A stretch of 64,000 bases of DNA, taken from Myxococcales bacterium. Lineage in GTDB: Bacteria > Myxococcota_A > Polyangia > Haliangiales > Haliangiaceae. Below, piece by piece: positions 1 through 7,854 of this stretch. The translations under genes and the position numbers were made by a program. Location of the stretch: contig JAEUJY010000062.1 in NCBI GenBank assembly GCA_016794525.1, forward strand, positions 248,001 through 312,000. The letters run 5' to 3'. Position 1 is the first letter of the stretch; the number at the start of each line of letters is the position of its first letter. Under the pieces are notes generated by a model, which saw nothing but the letters and a program-made list of their open reading frames with translations, made no database searches and had not been told where the DNA came from.

Positions 1-188
1 TCCAGGCGGTGCAGAGCACAGCGACCCGGGAACGGTTCGCCGACTGGTCCCGAACGGCGGCGGCGCCGTTCGGTGCTCCGTCGCCGCCCACACCTGACCG
101 CGCGACGCTGGCCAAGCTCGCGCGCGACGAAGGCCGCCCGACCCCCACGTACTGGCGGCTGCAGGCCGCGGAGGACTGGAACCTATGA
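1..188 (+). CDS. 3' end of an unidentified protein gene (5' truncated by window edge)
   Basis: An open frame runs from the left edge (first full codon at 3) to a TGA at 186-188. The visible 61 residues contain alternating charged and Pro-rich stretches and end in AAEDWNL. They match no family I recognise. The stop overlaps the ATG of the phospholipase-D-like gene (ATGA), so this gene is probably the upstream member of the same operon and may belong to the same system. Its start and domains lie outside the window. Confidence 0.6.
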   Translation, partial: QAVQSTATRERFADWSRTAAAPFGAPSPPTPDRATLAKLARDEGRPTPTYWRLQAAEDWNL

Positions 189-1744
189 GCACCCAGGTGA
201 TGCACGACGACACAGTCACGGAGGCGCAGTCCATGAACAGCACCCGCGAGCGCTCGAAGGATGGCTGGGAGGTCACCCACCGGACCCAGGTCTCGTACGA
301 CGGCGTGCCCCTGCCGCCCGCGATCGTCGAGCGCGCGGCGGCCCTCGCGGCGGTGCCCGCCGGCGAGCACCTCCTGGCCAGCGGCGACGACGGTCGCGTG
401 GTGGAGCGCCTCGTCGCGGCCATCGACGCGGCGAAGCGCGTGGTGGTTGCCGGGGCGTTCCTGTTCTCGGCGTCGGCGATCGAGCGCGCGTTGCTCGCGG
501 CATCCCAGCGCGGCGTGCGGGTCTACCTGCTGGTCGCGTCCGAGCATCGCCTGCTCGGCGAGCCGCGCGCGGACTCGGAGTTCGACCAGCGCATGTTCGA
601 AGAGCACAAGCGGATGCTCGACCGGCTGGCCGGCTGGGTGTACGTGCGCACCGCGGAGGACTGGCACGCGAAGGCCGTCCTGATCGACGACGGTGAGGCG
701 GGGGCTGGCTTCTTGCTCACCGCCAACCTGACGACCGAGGCGCTGACCCGCAACGAAGAGCTGCTGGTGGTCCTGGACGCCGATGAACGCGCCCAGTTGC
801 GCGAGATCGTCCGCTGGGTGCTGTGGGGCGCCGCGCAGCACGAGGTCCTGGTGCCGGGGAAGCTCGAGTCGGTCGCGGCGCTGCCGGGGCTGTCGGTGCC
901 GAGCCCGCGGGGCTCGCTGGTCGCGACGCTGCGCGAGCGCGGGTCCTTGCACGAGGCGATGCTCGAGGTGGTCGCGTCGGCGCGCCGCGAGATCATCGTC
1001 AGCTCGTTCGGCTGGGACGCCGCGCACCCCGTGGTGCAGGCGCTGTGCGAGCAGGCTCGCACCGGCTGTCGCGTGACGGTGCTGGCGCGCGAGCGCGGCG
1101 CCAGCGTGCCGGCGCTGCTGGAGCTGCGCCGGGCCGGCGCCCAGGTGCTGATGTTCCGCTGGCTGCACGCCAAGGCCATCTGGACAGACGGCGGGCGCGG
1201 CGTCGTGGCGTCGGCGAACATCGAGCCCCAGGGCCTGGATCGCGGCATCGAGATCGGCGTCGTGCTCGATGGCACACGGGCCCAGGAGCTGCGTGATGTG
1301 CTGCGCGGCTGGGCCGCCCGCGCGACGCGCGAACTCCGGGCCGACGCGACGCTGGGCGATGTCGCGGGCAAGGCATGGCTGTGGCGGGGCGAGCGCATCG
1401 TGGAGGTCGACGTCCCGGCCACCGCGGCGATCGCGCGCGGCCGGGTCGTCGCGGCGTCGGCCGATGACCTGTCGGCGCCGGCGCTGCCGGCGCCCGACCT
1501 GACGCGGTTGCCCGAGCCGCTCGCGCACGCGCACGTGGTGTCCCAGGTCGTCACGGCGCCCGCGCTCGACAAGACCGCGCAGCGGATCGATGAGGCTGGC
1601 GACGAGGCGTGGCCGGCGCCGTTCCGCGAGCGCGGCGGGCGGGTCGTGATCGCCGTGGTCACGGTCGACCAGCTCGACGCCGCGCGCGCCATGGCCAGCG
1701 CGCACGGAGGCGCGCCGATCGTCGTCGCGCGGGGGCGGGCGTGA
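185..1744 (+). CDS. Phospholipase D-family protein with two HKD motifs
   Basis: A 519-residue soluble protein. Two phospholipase-D-type catalytic motifs are intact: H161-x-K163-x4-D168 and H328-x-K330-x4-D335. Each is followed by a GSxxN-like element (LTAN and ASAN). Two motifs in one chain mean that one polypeptide can form a complete active site. No signal peptide is visible, so a cytoplasmic nuclease or phosphodiesterase is more likely than a secreted lipase. A roughly 130-residue C-terminal tail has no recognised domain. The ATG overlaps the preceding stop, and its own stop (TGA 1742-1744) overlaps the GTG of the next gene, so translation is probably coupled across three or four genes. 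PLD proteins with helicases occur in DISARM (DrmC) and Mokosh, but the partners here differ. Family call firm; substrate unknown. Confidence 0.85.
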   Translation: MSTQVMHDDTVTEAQSMNSTRERSKDGWEVTHRTQVSYDGVPLPPAIVERAAALAAVPAGEHLLASGDDGRVVERLVAAIDAAKRVVVAGAFLFSASAIERALLAASQRGVRVYLLVASEHRLLGEPRADSEFDQRMFEEHKRMLDRLAGWVYVRTAEDWHAKAVLIDDGEAGAGFLLTANLTTEALTRNEELLVVLDADERAQLREIVRWVLWGAAQHEVLVPGKLESVAALPGLSVPSPRGSLVATLRERGSLHEAMLEVVASARREIIVSSFGWDAAHPVVQALCEQARTGCRVTVLARERGASVPALLELRRAGAQVLMFRWLHAKAIWTDGGRGVVASANIEPQGLDRGIEIGVVLDGTRAQELRDVLRGWAARATRELRADATLGDVAGKAWLWRGERIVEVDVPATAAIARGRVVAASADDLSAPALPAPDLTRLPEPLAHAHVVSQVVTAPALDKTAQRIDEAGDEAWPAPFRERGGRVVIAVVTVDQLDAARAMASAHGGAPIVVARGRA

Positions 1745-3210
1745 CCCGGGCCATCGACACGCTCGTCGCCTGGCACGCCCACCGGGCGGGCATCGACGTT
1801 CTGCGCAATGCGGTCACCAACCTGAAGAAGGACCACGGGATCACGATCCGCCGCGTGGTCCTCCTCGACCAAGCGGATGGCGTGGGCTCGCGATCGCCGG
1901 GGATCCCAGGGATCGACCTCGAGCGAGTCCCGATCGACCTTCGCGACCCCACGCACCATCCGACGATCTACGCGGCGGTCCGCGCCTTCGTGCGAGCGCG
2001 CTTGAAGAGCGCCGTCCATGTGAACATCTCGCCGGGCACGCCGGCGATGCACGCGGTCTGGCTGACGCTCTACGCGGCAGGCGCGCTCCCGCCGGGCACA
2101 CGCCTGTGGTCGTCGCAGCGGCGCAAGGATGACTCGACGTCCATCGAAGAGGTCGACTTCCCGTTGACGACCTACCTGGCCGAGATCCGACGCGTGCAAG
2201 GTCGAGCCCCGGAGGTCGCGCAGTACGACCTCGAGGCCAAGTCGCCCGTGCGGCGTGGCGCGTTCGAGCGGCTGGCGCGCTACGCCCGCTTGCCGCGGGC
2301 ACCGCTGCTGATCATCGGTGAGCGCGGCACCGGCAAGTCGCGGCTCGTCGAATCCGTGGTCGGCACGCTGAAGCAGCGAGAGGTCGCGGTCGTGCCGTGT
2401 GGGACCCTCGACAGCGCGCTCGCCGACAGTCTCCTGTTCGGCCACGAGAAGGGTGCGTTCACCGGCGCCACGTCGCAGCGCAAGGGCTTGTTGCGTTCAT
2501 CCGACGGCGGCGTGCTCTTCCTAGATGAGGTCCAGGATCTCCCGTCGACCGCGCAGCGGCGCCTGGTTCGATTCCTGCAGGACGGCCGAGGGCGGTTTCG
2601 CCCGCTCGGCGGCGACGCGGAGGTCGAGGCGGACGTCGAGGTCGTGTGCGCCTCGAACCTGCCGCTCGCGACCTTGCGCGACCGCCTCGACCGCGACCTC
2701 TTCGACCGCCTGGCTCACTTGATCGTCGAAGTGCCCCCGCTGCGCGACTGCCGGGAGGACCTCGATGGCGACTGGGCCCGGGTGTGGCACGAGCTGCGCG
2801 CCTCGCCCGACCTGCCGGCCGACGCGCCGGCCTCCCCAGCGGTGCGCGCGCTGCTGCGGGACCACCCGCTACCGGGCAACCTTCGCGATCTGCAGCGCCT
2901 GGCGTACTTGCTCGCTGCCTGGAGTTGCGACCGCACCCCGGACGACGCGATCGAAGCGGCCCTCGCCGACTGGCACCGCACCAGCGACTCACCACCGTCG
3001 CCGGCGTCGCCGCTCGGTACAGGCAGCCGCACGGAGCGCCTCCGCGGTTTCCTCCGGCGGCTCGCGCTCACGGCAAAGGCCGAGCACGGCACCTGGAAGG
3101 CGGCCGCCAAAGCACTCGGCTGCGACGAGAAGACGCTGCGCGACGACGCCCACGACATGTCGCATCCGATAGCTCCTCGCGCCGGCAGTCGGTCCAGGGC
3201 CACCCCGTGA
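1741..3210 (+). CDS. Sigma54-dependent activator with RtcR/CARF-like sensor domain
   Basis: A 489-residue bacterial enhancer-binding protein. The N-terminal ~180 residues look like a Rossmann-type CARF domain as in RtcR: a hydrophobic strand leads into V94-N-I-S-P-G-T-P-A-M103, the typical ligand-loop signature of CARF proteins. The AAA+ domain has Walker A GERGTGKS (193-200), a complete GAFTGA sigma54-contact loop (238-243) and Walker B LFLDE (D262, E263). A C-terminal Fis-like helix-turn-helix includes GTWKAAAKALG. GTG 1741 is chosen because it overlaps the previous stop and gives a sensible CARF start. RtcR responds to 2',3'-cyclic-phosphate RNA ends, so the inferred role is to sense an RNA-derived or nucleotide ligand and switch on a sigma54 promoter. 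No RtcA/RtcB genes lie nearby, and no matching -24/-12 promoter is visible in the window. Confidence 0.85.
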   Translation: MTRAIDTLVAWHAHRAGIDVLRNAVTNLKKDHGITIRRVVLLDQADGVGSRSPGIPGIDLERVPIDLRDPTHHPTIYAAVRAFVRARLKSAVHVNISPGTPAMHAVWLTLYAAGALPPGTRLWSSQRRKDDSTSIEEVDFPLTTYLAEIRRVQGRAPEVAQYDLEAKSPVRRGAFERLARYARLPRAPLLIIGERGTGKSRLVESVVGTLKQREVAVVPCGTLDSALADSLLFGHEKGAFTGATSQRKGLLRSSDGGVLFLDEVQDLPSTAQRRLVRFLQDGRGRFRPLGGDAEVEADVEVVCASNLPLATLRDRLDRDLFDRLAHLIVEVPPLRDCREDLDGDWARVWHELRASPDLPADAPASPAVRALLRDHPLPGNLRDLQRLAYLLAAWSCDRTPDDAIEAALADWHRTSDSPPSPASPLGTGSRTERLRGFLRRLALTAKAEHGTWKAAAKALGCDEKTLRDDAHDMSHPIAPRAGSRSRATP

Positions 3211-6200
3211 CCACCATCAAACAGCTCGCCGACGAGCACGGCGTCCCGGTCACGGACGTCAAGGTCGTGCTGCGCAAGGCCTTCCCCGGCAACGAGTTCA
3301 AGTCGCCCGACTACGCGCTCGACCCGGGGCAGGTCGCGGCCGTCATCGAAGGCCTGCCGGCCCAGCGCGCCACCCGTCGGCCCGCCGCGCGCGACGTGCG
3401 CGCCGAGCGCGTCGCCGTGCCGCTGCTCGGCCCCGACGGGGCGCCGATCGCGCCGTCGACCGCGCGACCGGTCCCGCCCCGGCCGGGCAGCCGCGTCAAG
3501 CTGCTCGTCCACGGCGACGTCGTCGACTTCCTCACCGACAAGCGCGGGGATCTCAGGTCGCGCCAGGCCGCGGTGCAGCGGCTGATGCGCGGCATGCTCG
3601 TCGAGGGGCGCGCACAGCGGAGCGTCAAGGGCACGATCGGCGTCAACCGCGGCTGGCTGCGCGCGCCGGTCGGAGACAACGGTGGCTCGCACTACTACCT
3701 GTGGCACGCGCTCGCCGGCACCGGGTGTGTGGCTGAGCTGGCCCTCGGTCGCGACGAGGTCGTGGTGCGGGCCGTCCGCCACCACGACGACACGAAGCTG
3801 CTGATGTCCGCCGGCGCGCGCACCGACTACCTCGAGCTCGACGCCCGCGACTACGTCGACCAGCTCGAGTCGGGCGACGGCGCGGCCGATTCGCTATCGG
3901 ACCCGCAGCGCACGGCGTTCGAGGCGGGCGGCTCGGTGTCGATCACCAAGGGGCACCCCGGTGCGGGCAAGACCACGCTCCACCTCGAGCGCACCCGCCG
4001 GCACACCGGGCCGATCCTGTTCATGACGTTCGGCGCGGCGCAGTGCGCGCAGGGCCAGCGCTGGCTCGATAGCTTCGCGCCCGCGGGTCAGGTGCCGCGC
4101 GCGCTCACCCACGCCGACTTCCTGGCCCGCCTGGCGCCCGGGATCCCGGTCGCGCCGCCGCTCGACCTTGCGGTGCGCGACCTGCGCGCAGCCGTCAGCC
4201 ACGAGCCTCGGCTCGGGCCGTGGCGCGACCGGTGGACGGCGCTCTACGCCGAGCTGCGCGCCTGGTACTGGGGCCGCGCGTTGCCGGTGGACTTCCGCGG
4301 CGTCGCCGCGGTCGCAGACCCAGGCACCCACGACCACCTCGAGCGCGCCTATCGCCAGCGGCGAGCCGCCTCGCTGTCCGCCGACGCCATCGACGCCGCC
4401 GTGATCGCCGCGCGCGCCGTGCCACCGGACGTTCGGGCGCGCCTGTTCGGCGACCTGGACGCAGCGCGAACGCTAGCGACCACGCTCCAGCGCGGCGGCG
4501 CGATTCCAGCCGAGCTGGCCGACTTCGAGGCGATCTTGATCGATGAGGTCCAGGACCTCACGCTGGTCGAAGCGCTCGTCTGCGTCCTCGTGGCCCGACG
4601 CCCGACCGCGACGACCGGGAGTCGACCCGCGTTCCACGTGGCCGGCGACGAGGGCCAGACCGTGCGCGCCACGGACTTCGACTGGGGCGAGCTCAAGGAT
4701 CTGATCAACCAGGCGCTGGGCACGCCGACCGAGGTCGAGCTGCCGGGAAACCTGCGCTCACCGCGAGTGATCACGCACGTCATCAACAACTCGTGGGCGT
4801 TGTATCGGTCGGTCGACAAGTCGGATCGACCGCGCGGAAGCAGCATGGCCGAGGTGACCGAAGCCGCGATCGGGAGTGTCCTGTGGGTCGACGCCGGTGA
4901 CGACGGCCTGCATGACATCTGCGCGGTGGCCGCCGACCACGGCGCCGCCATCATCTGCCCCGGCGTGTTCGTACCGGCCGACATCCGGTCCGTCGCGCAG
5001 GCCGCCAACGCGACCGTGCAGGCCGCCCCCGATGCCAAGGGCCTGGACTTCCGCGTGGCCTTCGTCCTCGACGTCGGGCGGCGTGCCCACGCCCTCGCCG
5101 CGACCGACGGCGCCGCGGCCGGCGGCGTGCGCGCGATCGAGACGCGGTTGGCCGTCGACGCGATCCGCGTCGCGCTGTCGCGCGCGACCGAGACCCTGGT
5201 GCTGGTAGAACGCCCGCTCGATGCCGCCGCGGAGACGGCGCTGCGGACGCTGTGCCGGGCCGCCGACGGCCGTCTGCTCGACGGCGTCGTGACCGTCGAC
5301 CGCACCGAGCTGGCGTCGCGCCTCGACGTGGACACCCAGGACCGGGTCGAGATCGTCTCGGCCGCCCTGGAGGAGTTCGACGCGGTGTTCGGCGACGACG
5401 CCGCGCGCGCGCTGCGCACCATGGCGCGCGCCCGCGGCTGGCTGGGTGACACCGACCGCGCCGGCGCGGTCCAGGGTGAGCTGCGGCTCAAGGTCTACCG
5501 CGCCCACGGCCTCGCGCTGCTCGCGGCCGCGGCCACCAGCGTCGACGACCGCGAGGCCCGCCTCGCCGCAGCGAACCGGGACCTCCACCTCGGCAAGGAG
5601 CAAGATCTGGCGCGGCTCGCGCTCGAGATCCGCGACGCGCTCAAGGGCACCGACAAGCTGAAGGCCGGCGTGCAGCGCATCGCCGAGGTGGTGCGCACAC
5701 GCCCCGAGCACGTGCGGCTCGGGCTGGCGCTGATGGAGCTGGTGCTCGCCGACATCGAGCAGCGGGCCGAAGCCTTCGAGTTGCGCGACTGGGAACGTGT
5801 CGTGAAGGCGCTGGAGGCGCTCGGAACGAGCGACGAGTTCTCCCGCGGCGGGGCGATGCGGCGATCGCAGCTCTGCCTGGCCGCCGCCGCGTGGGCGGTC
5901 GCGCAGGGCCCGGGCAAGTCGGTGACCACGATGGCCGCCGCCGCGCTGGCGATGGTCGACGCCCCGCCACCCGCCTTGCGAGCACGGGTCGCCGAGCGCC
6001 GCGAAGCCTGGGACGAGGCGATCGAGCTCTATCGTGAGGCCGGCCTGCCGCTGGAGGCGCTCCGCATCGCGCGCGAGCGCGACGCCACGCCCGGCCGGGC
6101 GCTGGAGCTGGCGCGCACCGCCCAGGCGCCCGACGCCGGCGTGCTCGAGCGCCTGGCCAGGGTGCATGCGGATCTGGCCGCGTTGGCTCCGCGCGACCTC

Positions 6201-6260
6201 ACCGAGGCTGAGCGGATCAGCCTGGTGCAAGTCGTTCGCGAGCGCTTCGGGAAGCGGTGA
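3207..6260 (+). CDS. Large SF1 (UvrD/Rep-like) helicase with novel N-terminal and helical C-terminal regions
   Basis: A 1017-residue protein. It begins with a short helix-turn-helix/IF2_N-like segment (about 1-50), then an uncharacterised module (about 95-215) with a VRAVRHHDD stretch. The helicase core has Walker A GHPGAGKTT (249-257), Walker B LIDEVQD (D446, E447), motif III-like VAGDEGQT, motif IV-like PGNLRSP, motif V-like DAKGLDF and motif VI VALSRAT (655-661). The last ~350 residues are helical and TPR-like. GTG 3207 overlaps the preceding TGA by 4 bp, so it is the third gene of the coupled PLD/activator/helicase unit. It probably unwinds or translocates on nucleic acid that the PLD protein cleaves. 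The core family is clear; the accessory modules I do not recognise. Confidence 0.85.
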   Translation: MTTIKQLADEHGVPVTDVKVVLRKAFPGNEFKSPDYALDPGQVAAVIEGLPAQRATRRPAARDVRAERVAVPLLGPDGAPIAPSTARPVPPRPGSRVKLLVHGDVVDFLTDKRGDLRSRQAAVQRLMRGMLVEGRAQRSVKGTIGVNRGWLRAPVGDNGGSHYYLWHALAGTGCVAELALGRDEVVVRAVRHHDDTKLLMSAGARTDYLELDARDYVDQLESGDGAADSLSDPQRTAFEAGGSVSITKGHPGAGKTTLHLERTRRHTGPILFMTFGAAQCAQGQRWLDSFAPAGQVPRALTHADFLARLAPGIPVAPPLDLAVRDLRAAVSHEPRLGPWRDRWTALYAELRAWYWGRALPVDFRGVAAVADPGTHDHLERAYRQRRAASLSADAIDAAVIAARAVPPDVRARLFGDLDAARTLATTLQRGGAIPAELADFEAILIDEVQDLTLVEALVCVLVARRPTATTGSRPAFHVAGDEGQTVRATDFDWGELKDLINQALGTPTEVELPGNLRSPRVITHVINNSWALYRSVDKSDRPRGSSMAEVTEAAIGSVLWVDAGDDGLHDICAVAADHGAAIICPGVFVPADIRSVAQAANATVQAAPDAKGLDFRVAFVLDVGRRAHALAATDGAAAGGVRAIETRLAVDAIRVALSRATETLVLVERPLDAAAETALRTLCRAADGRLLDGVVTVDRTELASRLDVDTQDRVEIVSAALEEFDAVFGDDAARALRTMARARGWLGDTDRAGAVQGELRLKVYRAHGLALLAAAATSVDDREARLAAANRDLHLGKEQDLARLALEIRDALKGTDKLKAGVQRIAEVVRTRPEHVRLGLALMELVLADIEQRAEAFELRDWERVVKALEALGTSDEFSRGGAMRRSQLCLAAAAWAVAQGPGKSVTTMAAAALAMVDAPPPALRARVAERREAWDEAIELYREAGLPLEALRIARERDATPGRALELARTAQAPDAGVLERLARVHADLAALAPRDLTEAERISLVQVVRERFGKR

Positions 6261-6335
6261 CCCGCCGCGGCTGCTCGCCGCGTCCCGAGCCTGAGAAACA
6301 GCCTCCAGCACGAATACTTGCAGCGATCGTGGAGC

Positions 6336-6357
6336 TAAGATAAAAACTATTATCTTA
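6336..6357. promoter_or_regulatory. AT-rich perfect inverted repeat at an ATPase start codon
   Basis: TAAGATAA (6336-6343) and its exact reverse complement TTATCTTA (6350-6357) are separated by 6 bp (AAACTA). The right arm includes the A of the ATG at 6357. The 22-bp element is almost all A/T inside DNA of roughly 75% GC, so it stands out as an operator, a promoter or a mRNA hairpin that covers the start codon. Autoregulation by the downstream ATPase is a plausible inference but is not shown. Confidence 0.65.
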
Positions 6358-7817
6358 TGAGCTGGGGCTTCTACGGTCGACATGACGAGCTCCGGCAGCT
6401 CGGCGAGATCCTTGGGCGTTCGCGCTGGTTCTTCGCGAAGCTCACCGGCCGGCGCAGGATCGGCAAGACGACCTTGATCCAGCAGGCGCTGCAGGCGGCT
6501 GGACGGAGCGTGTTCTACATCCAGATCCCGGACTCGGGACCGGCGGGCGTGTTGTCGGCGGTCGCTGATGCGCTTCACACCTTCCAGGTCGATCCGGCGA
6601 TCGTCCCTCGCCCGACGTCGCTCCGCGAACTTGCATCCACGATCGGGCGGCTGGCTCGCGCTGGCTACGTCGTCGCGCTCGACGAGTTCCAGTACTTCAA
6701 CCGCGAACGCCTGCGCGAGTTCTGCTCACACCTGCAAGAGGCGGTGGACGCGCTGAGCGCCGACGCCCACGCGGTCCCGGGGGGCCTGCTGGTGCTGGGC
6801 TCGATCCAGACCGAGATCACCGCGCTCCTCGAAGATCGTGGCGCGCCGCTCTACAACCGCACCACCGACGAGATCCGCCTCGGCCATCTCGATGTCGAGT
6901 CGCTCGTCGCCTTGCTCCGCGCGCACGCCGACGCCACGCCCGAGCGGCTGCTGTTCTTGTGGAACCTCTTCGAGGGCGTGCCCAAGTTCTACCGTGACTG
7001 CTACGAGCAAGGCGTCCTGGCGACCGACCGGCGCGCGCTGATCGAGCGGGCGTTCTTTCTCGGCTCGTCACCGCTGCGCACCGAGGCTGACAACTGGTTC
7101 CTGAAGGAGCTACACGGCCGTTACGACGTCGTCCTGAAGTACATCGCGCGCAACTCCGGATGCTCGCACGGTGACTTGATCGCGCACGTCCGCGAGGTAA
7201 GCCCCGAAACCGGTGAGCAAGTCGGCGGCTACCTGAAGGTCTTGAGCGATCGGTTTCAGCTCATCGAGCGCCGCCAGCCCATCTTCGCCAAGCCGACGGC
7301 GCGCGGCGGCCGCTATTACATCACCGACAATTTCCTGCGCGCCTGGCTCACCGCGCTCGCGAGCCCGATCTCCGCGATCAGCTTCGTCCCGGCAGCCCGG
7401 CTGCTCGATCAGGCCGACGAGAAGCTGGCCGAGGTCGAGGGCTACGCGCTGGAGAAGCTCGTCGGCGTGCTCTACGAAGAACGAAGCCGCAAGGGGCGCG
7501 GTGACTTCGCGTTGAGTGCGCGCATCCAGGGCTTCTGGGATCGCAGCGATACCGAGCTCGACCTGGTGGCGATCGACGAAGTCGGCCGCCGCATCCGTTT
7601 CGGCAGCTGCAAGCGCAGCGCGGATCGCCTCGTGCCTGGCGCCAGGATCCAGGATGGCCATGTGGCCCGCTTCCTCGCGGTCCACCCGAAGTACGCCGGC
7701 TGGACCATCGAGAAGGTCGGGATCGCGCCGACCATCCCCACGGGCGTCCGATCCGCGCTCGCCGCGGTCGGCCATCTAGCGGAAGGACTCGACGACCTCA
7801 TCGCTGACTTCACGTGA
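6357..7817 (+). CDS. AAA/STAND-type ATPase with C-terminal DUF234 nuclease-like domain
   Basis: A 486-residue protein of the archaeal-ATPase/DUF234 family. It starts MSWGFYGRHDEL, a canonical opening for these proteins. Walker A is TGRRRIGKTT (30-39) and Walker B is VVALDEFQYF. The C-terminal ~100 residues match the DUF234 restriction-endonuclease-like fold: ELDLVAID (D402) followed by FGSCKRS, with the lysine of the (D/E)xK position at K419. The usual acidic residue of that motif is Ser417, so nuclease activity is uncertain. The gene stands alone, with its own palindromic AT-rich leader, between the helicase operon and mcrBC. These ATPases are common in mobile and defence regions and their cellular role is poorly known. 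Confidence 0.8.
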   Translation: MSWGFYGRHDELRQLGEILGRSRWFFAKLTGRRRIGKTTLIQQALQAAGRSVFYIQIPDSGPAGVLSAVADALHTFQVDPAIVPRPTSLRELASTIGRLARAGYVVALDEFQYFNRERLREFCSHLQEAVDALSADAHAVPGGLLVLGSIQTEITALLEDRGAPLYNRTTDEIRLGHLDVESLVALLRAHADATPERLLFLWNLFEGVPKFYRDCYEQGVLATDRRALIERAFFLGSSPLRTEADNWFLKELHGRYDVVLKYIARNSGCSHGDLIAHVREVSPETGEQVGGYLKVLSDRFQLIERRQPIFAKPTARGGRYYITDNFLRAWLTALASPISAISFVPAARLLDQADEKLAEVEGYALEKLVGVLYEERSRKGRGDFALSARIQGFWDRSDTELDLVAIDEVGRRIRFGSCKRSADRLVPGARIQDGHVARFLAVHPKYAGWTIEKVGIAPTIPTGVRSALAAVGHLAEGLDDLIADFT

Positions 7818-7840
7818 CGGCGTCGCCAGCCTCCGCGTGA

Positions 7841-7846
7841 TAGCGT
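7841..7846 (+). promoter_or_regulatory. -10 hexamer TAGCGT for mcrB (leaderless)
   Basis: TAGCGT lies 8 nt before the ATG at 7855, with no Shine-Dalgarno sequence between. It favours 7855 over the GTG at 7837, which lies upstream of the hexamer. Confidence 0.5.
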
Positions 7847-7854
7847 TTCCCCCG

